A stretch of 64,000 bases of DNA from contig CP030885.1 in assembly GCA_006969625.1 (NCBI GenBank), forward strand, positions 1,240,001-1,304,000, read 5' to 3'. The number at the start of each line of letters is the position of its first letter. Within the stretch, counting starts at the first letter, position 1. Source of the stretch: Rhodospirillaceae bacterium. GTDB taxonomy: Bacteria; Pseudomonadota; Alphaproteobacteria; Kiloniellales; DSM-21159. This document shows, in pieces, positions 41,307-49,336 of the stretch. The notes below the pieces were generated by a model. The model had not been told where the DNA came from, made no database searches, and saw only the letters and a program-made list of their open reading frames with translations. Both the position numbers and the translations under genes were made by a program.

Positions 41307-44126
41307 CTACTCCGCCGCCACCATGTCGCCTTCGCTGGCCTCGACCTTCGCCGCACAGAACTTGAACTCGGGGATCTTGCCGAAGGGGTCCAGGTGCGGG
41401 TTGGTCAGCAGGTTGGCCGCCGCCTCGTTAAAGCAGAAGGGCACGAAGATCATGCCGGGCGGCACGCTGGCGTCGGCGCGCAGGATCAGGTCGATCTCGC
41501 CGCGGCGGGTAGAGACCCTGACCTCCCGGCCGACCGTCAGGCCCTTCTCGCGGATTTCCAGCGGATGCAGGAAGGCCACGGCTTCCGGCTCCAAGTCGTC
41601 CAGCACGCCGGCACGCCGCGTCATCGCCCCGGTGTGCCAGTGCTCGAGCATGCGACCGGTGGTCAGCACCATAGGAAAGCGCGGGTCCGGCAACTCGTCC
41701 GGCGGCAGCAGGTCGACCGGCACGATCCGGCCCCGCCCGTCGGCGGTCGGAAAACGCTCGCCGAACATGATCTCCTGGCCGACGCCGTCCGTTTCGCTGC
41801 AGGGGTAGGTGACGGAGCCCTGGCGCTCGAGCCGCTCCCAGGTGATGTTCTCCAGGCTCGGCATGACGGTGGCCATCTCGGCGAAGACCTCTTCGGGGCC
41901 GGCGTAGTCCCACTCCAGCCCCAGGCGCCGGGCGAGTTCCTGGACGATCCACCAGTCCTGGCGTGCCTCGCCGGGCAGCGACAGCGCCGGCCGGCCGATC
42001 TGCACCTGTCGGTTGGTGTTGGTGTAGGTCCCCAGCTTCTCGGCGTGAGACGAGGCGGGCAGCACCACGTCGGCGTGCCAGGCCGTCTCGGTCAGGAAGA
42101 TGTCCTGCACCACCAGGTGGTCCAGCTTCGCCAGGGCTTGGCGGGCATGCACCTGGTCGGGGTCGGACATCGCCGGGTTCTCGCCAAGGATGTACATGCC
42201 GGTGATCTGCCCGGCGGCGATCGCCTCCATGATCTCGACCACCGTCAGGCCGGCCCGCGAGTCCAGCTCGGTCCCCCAGAATGCCTGGTAATGGGCGCGG
42301 GTCTGCGGGTCCTCCACCGACTTGTAGTCCGGATAGACCATCGGGATCAGGCCGGCGTCCGAGGCGCCCTGCACGTTGTTCTGACCGCGCAGAGGGTGCA
42401 GGCCGGTGCCCGGGCGGCCGATCTGGCCCGTCGCCAGCGCCAGGGCGATCAGGCAGCGGGCGTTGTCGGTGCCGTGGACGTGCTGCGAGATGCCCATGCC
42501 CCAGAAGACGATCGAGCGCTGCGACGTCGCATAGAGCCGGGCCACCTCGCGGATCGTCGCTGCCGGCACGTTGCAGATCTTCGACATCTTCTCCGGCGAG
42601 AAGGGGGCGATGCGGCTCTTCAGGTCGTCGAAGCCGCTAGTGTGCGCCTGCAAGTAGGCATGGTCGACCAGGTCCTCCTTGACGATGACGTGCAGCAGGG
42701 CGTTGAGCAGCGCCACGTCGGTGCCCGGCTTGAACTGGATGTTGTGGCTGGCATAGCGCGCCAGCGTGCCGTGCCGGCGCGGGTCCAGGATCACCAGCTT
42801 GGCGCCGCGCTTGGCCGCCTGCTTCAGGTAGGTGGCGGCGACCGGGTGGTTGTGCTCCGGCTTGGCGCCGATCACCAGGATGCAGTCGGCCTCGAGCGCC
42901 GCGGTGAAGGGCGCGGTCACCGCGCCCGAGCCGATGCCCTCGATCAGCGCGGCGACCGAGGAGGCGTGGCACAGGCGGGTGCAGTGGTCGACGTTGTTGG
43001 TGCGGAAGCCGGTGCGCACCAGCTTCTGGAAGAGGTAGGCCTCCTCGTTCGAGCCCTTGGCCGAGCCGAAACCGGCCAGGGCGCCGCCGCCCTCCTCGTC
43101 GCGGATGCGCATCAGCCCGGCCGCGGCGGCCTCGAGCGCCTCCTCCCAGCTCGCGTCCCGAAAGTGGGTCCAGGGGTCGGTCGGGTCGACCTGGTCGTCC
43201 CAGGCCTTGGGCGCGTCGGCGCGGCGGATCAGCGGCAGGGTCAGGCGATGCGGGTGGCGCACATAGTCGTAGCCGAAGCGCCCCTTCACGCAGAGGCGGT
43301 TCTCGTTCGCCGGGCCGGGGCGGCCGTCCACCTGCACGATGGCGTCGTCCTTGACGTAGACCTTGGTCTGGCAGCCGACGCCGCAGTAGGGGCAGACGCT
43401 GTCGACCGTCTTGTCGGCGAAGACGGTGCGCTTGCCGGCCGTGTCGAGCAGCTTGGATTCCATCAGCGCGCCGGTCGGGCAGGCCTGCACGCATTCGCCG
43501 CAGCCGACGCAGGTCGACTCGCCCATCGCCTTGTCGAAGTCGAAGACGATCTTCGCCATGGCCCCGCGGTAGGCCATGCCGATCACGTCGTTGACCTGCA
43601 CTTCGCGGCAGGCGCGGACGCAGAGGTTGCAGTGGATGCAGGCGTCCAGGTTGACCGCGATGGCCGGGTGGCTGACGTCCATCGTCGGGGCCTGGCGGCG
43701 TGGGAAGCGGCTTTCCGCCAGCCCGATGTCGTCGGCCCAGGTCCAGAACTTGGACTCGGGATCGTGCGCCGTCTCGCGCGGCGGCTGGTCGGCGGCCAGC
43801 AGCTCGAAGACCATGCGCCGCGCGCGCTCGGCCCGCTCGGTGCCGCTCGCCACCTTCATGCCCGGCTTCGGCTCGCGGATGCAGCTCGCCGCCAGCACGC
43901 GCTCGCCCTCGATCTCCACCATGCAGGCGCGGCAGTTGCCGTCGGCGCGATAGCCCGGCTCGGGCTCGTAGCAGAGGTGCGGAATGCGCGTGCCGCAGCG
44001 CTTGGCGACCTGCCAGATGGTCTCGCCGGGAAGCGCCTCGACCTCGCGGCCGTCGAGGGTGAAGCGGATGCGCTCGGCCGGCTCGCTCGTCGAAGGGAGG
44101 GTCGCAGGCTTTTCGATCACCGACAT
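41307..44126 (-). CDS. fdsA: NAD-dependent formate dehydrogenase, catalytic alpha subunit
   Basis: This 939-residue cytoplasmic molybdo/tungsto-enzyme has, in order: a [2Fe-2S] domain (C52, C65, C68, C82), a His-Cys helical part, two [4Fe-4S] ferredoxin sets (C163/166/169/173 and C206/209/212/216), a further [4Fe-4S] (C245/248/252/279) and the bis-MGD catalytic part with active-site C386-H387 (TRLCHASSV). The C-terminal domain has LTTGRMLEHWHTGAMTRR. It is of the Cupriavidus FdsA / Methylobacterium Fdh1A class that reduces NAD and can run in reverse on CO2. It follows fdsGB by 18 bases. No Tat signal. Confidence 0.95.
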   Translation of the reverse strand: MSVIEKPATLPSTSEPAERIRFTLDGREVEALPGETIWQVAKRCGTRIPHLCYEPEPGYRADGNCRACMVEIEGERVLAASCIREPKPGMKVASGTERAERARRMVFELLAADQPPRETAHDPESKFWTWADDIGLAESRFPRRQAPTMDVSHPAIAVNLDACIHCNLCVRACREVQVNDVIGMAYRGAMAKIVFDFDKAMGESTCVGCGECVQACPTGALMESKLLDTAGKRTVFADKTVDSVCPYCGVGCQTKVYVKDDAIVQVDGRPGPANENRLCVKGRFGYDYVRHPHRLTLPLIRRADAPKAWDDQVDPTDPWTHFRDASWEEALEAAAAGLMRIRDEEGGGALAGFGSAKGSNEEAYLFQKLVRTGFRTNNVDHCTRLCHASSVAALIEGIGSGAVTAPFTAALEADCILVIGAKPEHNHPVAATYLKQAAKRGAKLVILDPRRHGTLARYASHNIQFKPGTDVALLNALLHVIVKEDLVDHAYLQAHTSGFDDLKSRIAPFSPEKMSKICNVPAATIREVARLYATSQRSIVFWGMGISQHVHGTDNARCLIALALATGQIGRPGTGLHPLRGQNNVQGASDAGLIPMVYPDYKSVEDPQTRAHYQAFWGTELDSRAGLTVVEIMEAIAAGQITGMYILGENPAMSDPDQVHARQALAKLDHLVVQDIFLTETAWHADVVLPASSHAEKLGTYTNTNRQVQIGRPALSLPGEARQDWWIVQELARRLGLEWDYAGPEEVFAEMATVMPSLENITWERLERQGSVTYPCSETDGVGQEIMFGERFPTADGRGRIVPVDLLPPDELPDPRFPMVLTTGRMLEHWHTGAMTRRAGVLDDLEPEAVAFLHPLEIREKGLTVGREVRVSTRRGEIDLILRADASVPPGMIFVPFCFNEAAANLLTNPHLDPFGKIPEFKFCAAKVEASEGDMVAAE

Positions 44127-44144
44127 GGCTGGAGCCTCCGCTCG

Positions 44145-45926
44145 CTAGGCCTCGAGGTCTTCGGGGAAGTGCTTGACGACGGAGAGCAGCGGGTTGGGCG
44201 CCGCCTGGCCCAGTCCGCAGATCGAGGCGTCGCGCATGGTCTCCGCCAATTCCTCGAGCAAGCCGAGGTCCCAGTGCGCGCGCTCCATCAGCTTGACGGT
44301 CTTCTCGGTGCCGACGCGGCACGGCGTGCATTGGCCGCAAGACTCGCTCTCGAAGAAGCGCATCAGGTTGAGGGCGACCCGCTTCATGTCGTCCTGCTGC
44401 GACAGGACCACCACCGCGGCCGAGCCGATGAAGCAGCCGTGCTCTTCCAGCGTGCCGAAATCGAGCGGAATGTCGGCCATGGAGGCGGGCAGGATGCCGC
44501 CTGAGGCGCCACCGGGCAGGTAAGCCTTGAAGACGTGACCCTCGGCCATGCCGCCGCAGTACTCCTCGATCAGTTCGCGCGCCGTGACGCCGGCCGGCGT
44601 CAGTTTGACCCCCGGCTCGCGCACCCGGCCGGAGACCGAGAAACTGCGCAGACCCTTGCGGCCTTGCCGGCCCTGGCGGGCGAACCACGTCGGCCCCTTC
44701 TCGATGATGTCGCGCACCCAGTAGAGCGTCTCGACGTTGTGGGTCAGCGTCGGCCGCCCGAACAGCCCGACCTGACTGGGGTAGGGGGGTTTGTGGCGCG
44801 GATAGCCGCGCCGGCCCTCGATGGACTCCAGCATGGCCGACTCCTCGCCGCAGATGTAGGCGCCGGCGCCGCGCCGCAGCTCGACGGTCAGCCCCGCCAG
44901 CAGGCCCGCGTCCTGCAGGCGCGTCAGCTCGTTGCGCAGGACCTGCCGGATCGCGGGGTACTCGTCGCGCAGGTAGATGTAGATGCGGTCGATGCCGACG
45001 GCCCAGGCGGCGATCAGCATACCCTCCAGGAAGCGGTGTGGGCTGCGCTCCAGGTAGTAGCGGTCCTTGAAGGTGCCCGGTTCGCCCTCGTCGGCGTTGA
45101 CGGCGAGCAGCCGCGGCGCCGGCTCGCGCGCCACGAGCCGCCATTTCTGGCCAGCGGGGAAGCCGGCGCCGCCCAGCCCGCGAAGCCCCGAATCGGACAG
45201 CAGGTCGAAAATCTCTGCCGTGCTGCGCGCGCCGGCGCGGCACGCCTCCAACAGCGCATAGCCGCCGGCCGCGCGGTAGGTCTGCAGGGCTTCGTACTCG
45301 GGCATCAGCGGATGCGTTGCGCCCTCGCGCACCGCCGCCTGCACGGCCTCTGCGATGCGCCCGACCGTCGCCTTGTCAACATGTCGATGGCCGATTTCGG
45401 CCGTCGGGGCGGCATCGCAGCGTCCCATGCAGGGCGCGCGCAGCACGCGCATGGCGCCGCCCAGCGCGGCCGGCAGAGCCTCCCGCAGCTCGGCCGCGCC
45501 CATCATCTCGCAGGTCAGGGAGTCGCAGACGCGGACCGTCAGCGGCGGCGGCGGCGCCTCGCCGTCGAGCACGATGTCGAAGTGCGCATAGAAGGAGGCG
45601 ACCTCGTAGACGGCCGCCATGGGCAGGCGCAACTCCTCGCCGAGCGCCTGCAAGTGTCGGGCGTGCAGGCACTTGTAGGTGTCCTGCAGCAGGTGAAGAT
45701 ACTCGATCAGCCGGTCGGCCTGGCGCGGCCGCTCGCCCAGCAGGGCCTGCACCTCCTCCAGCGCCTCAGGCTCGAGGACGCGGCCGCGCGGCTCCTTCGG
45801 CGTCTTGCGCCGGCCCGATCCGGGATGGATCTTGCGGCGGCCATTGCCGTTTCCCGAGCCGCCGTTCCCTGCCGCCTTCTCGCCCGGACCTCCCGGCCCC
45901 AGCCCCTTCCCGCTGCCCTCGGGCAT
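44145..45926 (-). CDS. NAD-dependent formate dehydrogenase, fused gamma/beta subunit (NuoE-NuoF type)
   Basis: This 593-residue protein joins a NuoE/FdsG-type [2Fe-2S] domain (C134, C139, C166, C170) to a NuoF/FdsB-type domain. The second domain binds FMN and NAD (RGLGGAGFPAGQKW, VNADEGEPGTFKDRYYLE, RRGAGAYICGEESAMLESIEG) and one [4Fe-4S] (ESCGQCTPCRVGT). It takes electrons from FdsA and reduces NAD. The same fusion occurs in Methylobacterium Fdh1B. The first ~48 residues are a Gly/Lys/Arg-rich, disordered tail absent from most relatives. An AGGTGA ribosome site supports the ATG at 45926. No fdsC or fdsD gene is present nearby; fdhD lies at 4.7 kb. Confidence 0.94.
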   Translation of the reverse strand: MPEGSGKGLGPGGPGEKAAGNGGSGNGNGRRKIHPGSGRRKTPKEPRGRVLEPEALEEVQALLGERPRQADRLIEYLHLLQDTYKCLHARHLQALGEELRLPMAAVYEVASFYAHFDIVLDGEAPPPPLTVRVCDSLTCEMMGAAELREALPAALGGAMRVLRAPCMGRCDAAPTAEIGHRHVDKATVGRIAEAVQAAVREGATHPLMPEYEALQTYRAAGGYALLEACRAGARSTAEIFDLLSDSGLRGLGGAGFPAGQKWRLVAREPAPRLLAVNADEGEPGTFKDRYYLERSPHRFLEGMLIAAWAVGIDRIYIYLRDEYPAIRQVLRNELTRLQDAGLLAGLTVELRRGAGAYICGEESAMLESIEGRRGYPRHKPPYPSQVGLFGRPTLTHNVETLYWVRDIIEKGPTWFARQGRQGRKGLRSFSVSGRVREPGVKLTPAGVTARELIEEYCGGMAEGHVFKAYLPGGASGGILPASMADIPLDFGTLEEHGCFIGSAAVVVLSQQDDMKRVALNLMRFFESESCGQCTPCRVGTEKTVKLMERAHWDLGLLEELAETMRDASICGLGQAAPNPLLSVVKHFPEDLEA

Positions 45927-46001
45927 TGTGTCACCTGCTCTGGCTCGCGGCCCGGCCTCAGCCGGTCCGCGCTCTCCCCTTTCGGACGGCGACGGAGCGG
46001 T

Positions 46002-46202
46002 TCAGTCTCCGGCCGTCTGCTCCGTTTCGGGATCGACGACGGTCAATGCGACCTTGCTCGTGTCGATCAGCAGCTTGCCCGCATTCTCGAAGTTCACGGT
46101 GACGCGACTGCCGATCGCCGATTGGACTTGTCCCAGGCCCCAGTCTGGCTCGTTTGGATGGCGCACCAGGGCGCCGGGGACCAGGTCCAGATCCAGATCC
46201 AT
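46002..46202 (-). CDS. DUF3553 small protein
   Basis: This 66-residue protein matches DUF3553: PGALVRHPNEPDWGLGQVQS, then GSRVTVNFENAGKLLIDTSK. It forms a small beta barrel related to CarD/UvrD C-terminal SH3-like folds that contact RNA polymerase or DNA. In alphaproteobacteria it is often beside chpT, as here (divergent, 180 bases apart). Function not established. Confidence 0.85.
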   Translation of the reverse strand: MDLDLDLVPGALVRHPNEPDWGLGQVQSAIGSRVTVNFENAGKLLIDTSKVALTVVDPETEQTAGD

Positions 46203-46311
46203 TGTCTCTCCCGCTTGTTTTCCCGGACCTGTTGCCAAGCGCTTGCCCGGTTCCACCGTGCAGCTTGGCCCAGGGCGTGTCCGGTTGACCAGTCTATAAG
46301 GCGTAGGCAGG

Positions 46312-46328
46312 CTTGCGAAATTCGCAAG
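46312..46328. promoter_or_regulatory. Perfect 17-base palindrome between DUF3553 and chpT
   Basis: CTTGCGAA-A-TTCGCAAG is an exact inverted repeat with one central base, 55 bases upstream of chpT. It may be an operator for a dimeric regulator. A related TTGCG-CGCAA pattern lies before the betaine methyltransferase gene at 15163-15173. Confidence 0.4.
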
Positions 46329-46382
46329 AGCGACGCCGGCTAGCGCCGGTGCGGCGGATTGCGCGACCGGAAGGGGGAAATC

Positions 46383-47027
46383 ATGACAGCACCGGGCGGC
46401 GGCGGCGACCTGCGCCTGGCCGAGCTGCTGGCGTCGAAGCTGTGCCACGACCTGGTCGGACCCGTCGGCGCGGTCAACAACGGCATGGAGCTGCTGGCCG
46501 AGGACGATCTGCTGATGGGCGACGAGGCGGTCAAGCTGGCGACGGCGAGCGCCCAGACGGCGGCGACGGTCCTGCAGTTCTATCGCCTGGCCTACGGTGC
46601 CAGCGGTGGCGGGGTCTCCGACTACGGGCTGGTGCGCGAGCTGGCGCAGAAGATGCTGGAACACCAGAAATGCACGCTGTCCTGGCCCGCCGATCTGCCG
46701 GCCGTCCTGCCGTCCGTGGCGCCCAAGCTGATTCTGAACCTCTGCCAACTCGCAGCAGAGTGTCTGCCGCGCGGCGGTGAGATCGGCCTGTCGGTGGTCG
46801 CCGGCGCCGAAGGCTGCGACATCTCGCTGGCGGCCTCCGGCAGCGAGGCGAGGCTGCGCCCGGAAAACGAGGTTGGTCTCGACGCCTATGCCGAGATCGG
46901 CGACCTGGGGCCGCGCAACGTGCACGCCTATTTTACCCGCCAACTCGTGCTCGGCGCCGGCGGGGAGCTGTTGGTCGACGCAGACGCCCCAAACCAAGTG
47001 CGCTTCTCGGCGGCATTGTCGAGCTGA
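46383..47027 (+). CDS. chpT: Histidine phosphotransferase ChpT (CtrA phosphorelay)
   Basis: ChpT passes phosphate from CckA to CtrA and CpdR. The 214-residue protein begins DLRLAELLASKLCHDLVGPVGAVNNGMELL, where H22 (in K-L-C-H-D-L-V-G-P) is the phosphorylated residue of the HPTransfase family, followed by a degenerate histidine-kinase-like ATPase fold with LILNLCQLAAECLPRGGEIGL. The start was chosen at 46383 because GGGGGAAATC lies just before it. CtrA, its presumed target, is at 57239-57958, and no cckA is in the window. Confidence 0.9.
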   Translation: MTAPGGGGDLRLAELLASKLCHDLVGPVGAVNNGMELLAEDDLLMGDEAVKLATASAQTAATVLQFYRLAYGASGGGVSDYGLVRELAQKMLEHQKCTLSWPADLPAVLPSVAPKLILNLCQLAAECLPRGGEIGLSVVAGAEGCDISLAASGSEARLRPENEVGLDAYAEIGDLGPRNVHAYFTRQLVLGAGGELLVDADAPNQVRFSAALSS

Positions 47028-47067
47028 TGCACGCGCCGCGGCGCTGCGTCCAAGGATTCGTTAGAGC

Positions 47068-47096
47068 TTGCATATGAGAATGATTTGCACTAACAC
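47068..47096 (+). promoter_or_regulatory. Candidate promoter with Fur-like box for the ferric-binding protein gene
   Basis: TTGCAT (47068-47073) and TAACAC (47091-47096) are 17 bases apart. Between them, TGAGAAT-G-ATTTGCA (47075-47089) has the 7-1-7 form of a Fur box with 5 of 7 complementary pairs. Fur (or an alphaproteobacterial relative) binding there would block RNA polymerase when iron is plentiful. The site is ~145 bases before the gene. Confidence 0.45.
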
Positions 47097-47232
47097 TGCG
47101 ACTAAGAATGGCTCGCAAATCGGCCGAGGCTTGGCTTCGGCACAGCTTGCGGCCGTTTTCCGCAGGTCTTCGGACCGGCATCGCCAGGGCTTGCGGCCTG
47201 ACGCAGACGAACACTTGGAGGATCACAGGAAC

Positions 47233-48282
47233 ATGCGCGTAAACCGACGCGGACTGACCGCCGGCGCCACCTGCCTGCTGGCCGGCGCCGCCCTCGTCGC
47301 CACCGCCGGCCTTTCCGCCCCGGCCTGGGCCGCAGGTGAGCTGAATCTCTACTCCTCGCGCCACTACGACACGGACGAGCGCCTTTACAGCGACTTCGAG
47401 GAGCAGACCGGCATCACCATCAACCGGATCGAGGACAAGGCCGACGTCCTGATCGAACGCATTCAGGCGGAGGGCGCCAATAGCCCCGCCGACGTGCTGC
47501 TCACCGTCGACGCCGGGCGCCTTTGGCGGGCCGAGGAAATGGGCCTGCTGCAGCCGGTCGAGAGCGAGGTGCTCGCCGAGAAGATCCCGGAGCACTTGCG
47601 CGACGACGAGGGCCAATGGTTCGGCTTTTCCAAGCGGGTGCGCATCATCTTCTACGACAAGAACGACGTCGCCAATCCGCCCCAGACCTACGCCGCCCTC
47701 GCCGATCCGCAGTACGAGGGCATGGTCTGCACCCGCAGCGGCTCCAACATCTACATGCTGTCGCTGATGGCCGCGATCATCGAGCACAAGGGCGAGGCGG
47801 CGGCCGAGGAGTGGGCGCGCGGCGTCTGGAACAACCGGGCGCGCGACCCTCAGGGCGGCGACACCGACCAGCTTCGCGCCATCGTCTCGGGCGAGTGCGA
47901 CATCGTTATCTCCAACACCTACTACTTCGCCCGCGCCTTGCGGAAGGACGTCGACGGCCTGTCCGGCAGCACCGACATGATCGGCTGGGTGTTCCCGAAC
48001 GCCGGTACCACCGGGGCGCACGCCAACATCTCCGGCGCCGGCGTGGTCGCCACCGCGCCGAACGAGGAGAACGCCATCAGGTTCCTCGAGTATCTTGCCA
48101 GCCAGCAGGCGCAGGAGTACTTCGCCGAGGGCAACGACGAGTACCCCGTCGTGGCTGGCGTCGAGCTGCCGGACAGCCTGAAGCAGATGGGCGAGTACGA
48201 AGAGGACAGTCTCACGCTGACGGCCTACGGCGCCAACCAGTCGCTGGCTCAGCAGATCTACGACCGCGTCGGCTACGAGTAA
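47233..48282 (+). CDS. Ferric iron ABC transporter, periplasmic binding protein (FbpA/FutA type)
   Basis: This 349-residue protein has a signal peptide (cleavage near A-W-A-A, residue 34), followed by the FutA/FbpA signature LNLYSSRHYDTDERLYSDFEEQTGI, ADVLLTVDAGRLWRAEEMG and SNTYYFARAL, whose tyrosines bind Fe(III) in this family. It captures ferric iron for an FbpB-type permease, probably that encoded at 49333-51072. An iron-dependent site is upstream and a strong terminator (48307-48338) ends the transcript, so it is monocistronic and can be made in excess over the permease. Confidence 0.92.
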   Translation: MRVNRRGLTAGATCLLAGAALVATAGLSAPAWAAGELNLYSSRHYDTDERLYSDFEEQTGITINRIEDKADVLIERIQAEGANSPADVLLTVDAGRLWRAEEMGLLQPVESEVLAEKIPEHLRDDEGQWFGFSKRVRIIFYDKNDVANPPQTYAALADPQYEGMVCTRSGSNIYMLSLMAAIIEHKGEAAAEEWARGVWNNRARDPQGGDTDQLRAIVSGECDIVISNTYYFARALRKDVDGLSGSTDMIGWVFPNAGTTGAHANISGAGVVATAPNEENAIRFLEYLASQQAQEYFAEGNDEYPVVAGVELPDSLKQMGEYEEDSLTLTAYGANQSLAQQIYDRVGYE

Positions 48283-48306
48283 GCCGCAAGCCGTCTTCGG
48301 AAGACA

Positions 48307-48338
48307 GGGGCGCGTCCACCGGGCGCGCCCCTTTTTTT
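48307..48338 (+). terminator. Rho-independent terminator of the ferric-binding protein gene
   Basis: GGGGCGCG (48307-48314) pairs with CGCGCCCC (48324-48331) around a nine-base loop and is followed by seven T (48332-48338). It begins 25 bases after the stop codon. Confidence 0.9.
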
Positions 48339-48406
48339 CGTGCGGCTCTAGCGTGCGGTGCAGGCGGCATTTGACCGCAATGTCCGCGCGCGCTAGCTCC
48401 GGGCGC

Positions 48407-49336
48407 ATGTCCCATCCGACCTTCGGTGCGCTCGGCGCACGATTTTCCACCGGCCCGCTGCGCTACTGGGCGCTGCTGGTCGCCGCCGGCCTGAGCTGGG
48501 GCAGTACCGTCGTGCTGGCCAAGGTGGCGACCGCCGCCGGCCACCACCCGCTCGGCCTCGCCCTGTGGCAGGCGCTCATCCTGGTGCTGCTGCTCGGATT
48601 GCGACAGGTCTTGCGACGCCGGCCGCTGCCGTCGAGCCGTCGCCACTGGGCCTTCTTTGGGCTGTGCGGGCTGCTTGGCTCGGCCGTGCCCCACACCGCG
48701 TCGTTCTACGCCGCAAGGGAACTCCCTGCCGGCGTTTTGGCGATCGTCCTCGCCACTGCGCCGCTGATGACGGCGGCGATCGCCGTCGCGCTGCGCAGCG
48801 AGCGGGCCAGCCTGCCGCGGCTTGCCGGGCTCTCGCTCGGCCTTCTCGGCATCGTTCTGCTCGTGACCCCGGAAGCCAGCCTGCCGGGGGCAGGAGTAGC
48901 CGCATGGGTGCTGGTGGCGGCAATCGCGCCGCTGACCTACGCCATGGAGGACAACGTTATCGACCGCAAGATGCCGGCCGACTGCGACGCCTTCACGGCG
49001 CTGCTCGGCTTCAGCGTCGCAGCCGCCGCCATGCTGGCCCCGGTTGTCCTTGTCACCGGCACCAATCTGGATCTCTGGAGCCAATGGGGTTTGGCCGAAG
49101 GCGCCATTCTCCTGATGGCCGTGGCACACCTCTTCGCCTATGCCAGCCTGATCTGGCTGATCGGACGGGCCGGGCCGGTCTTCGCCAGCCAGATCGGCTA
49201 CATCGTCACGCTCTCGGGTGTCGCCTGGGGGATGCTGCTGCTGGGCGAGCGTCACTCGGGCTGGGTGTGGGCGGCGCTCGTCCTGCTGATGGTCGGAATC
49301 ACCCTGGTCCGTCCTCGGGAGCGACGGCCGGATTAG
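48407..49336 (+). CDS. EamA/DMT-family transporter
   Basis: This 309-residue integral membrane protein has about ten hydrophobic helices in two EamA repeats (LLVAAGLSWGSTVVLAKVA and ASLIWLIGRAGPVFASQIG with the typical GE-x-x-x second-half motif GERHSGWVWAALVLLMVGI). DMT exporters move amino acids, sugars or other small metabolites; the ligand is unknown. The start could also be an ATG at 48380; neither has a strong ribosome site. It is convergent with the iron permease gene, overlapping by 4 bases. Confidence 0.85.
   Translation: MSHPTFGALGARFSTGPLRYWALLVAAGLSWGSTVVLAKVATAAGHHPLGLALWQALILVLLLGLRQVLRRRPLPSSRRHWAFFGLCGLLGSAVPHTASFYAARELPAGVLAIVLATAPLMTAAIAVALRSERASLPRLAGLSLGLLGIVLLVTPEASLPGAGVAAWVLVAAIAPLTYAMEDNVIDRKMPADCDAFTALLGFSVAAAAMLAPVVLVTGTNLDLWSQWGLAEGAILLMAVAHLFAYASLIWLIGRAGPVFASQIGYIVTLSGVAWGMLLLGERHSGWVWAALVLLMVGITLVRPRERRPD

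Noticed and set aside
41298-44504. 1068-codon open frame on the plus strand across fdsA
   Set aside because: It is opposite a convincing fdsA with all iron-sulfur cysteines and the active-site Cys; no motif supports the plus-strand reading.
46203-46382. TTGACC at 46285 considered as a -35 box for chpT
   Set aside because: At 16-18 bases downstream there is no acceptable -10 box; only the palindrome was kept.
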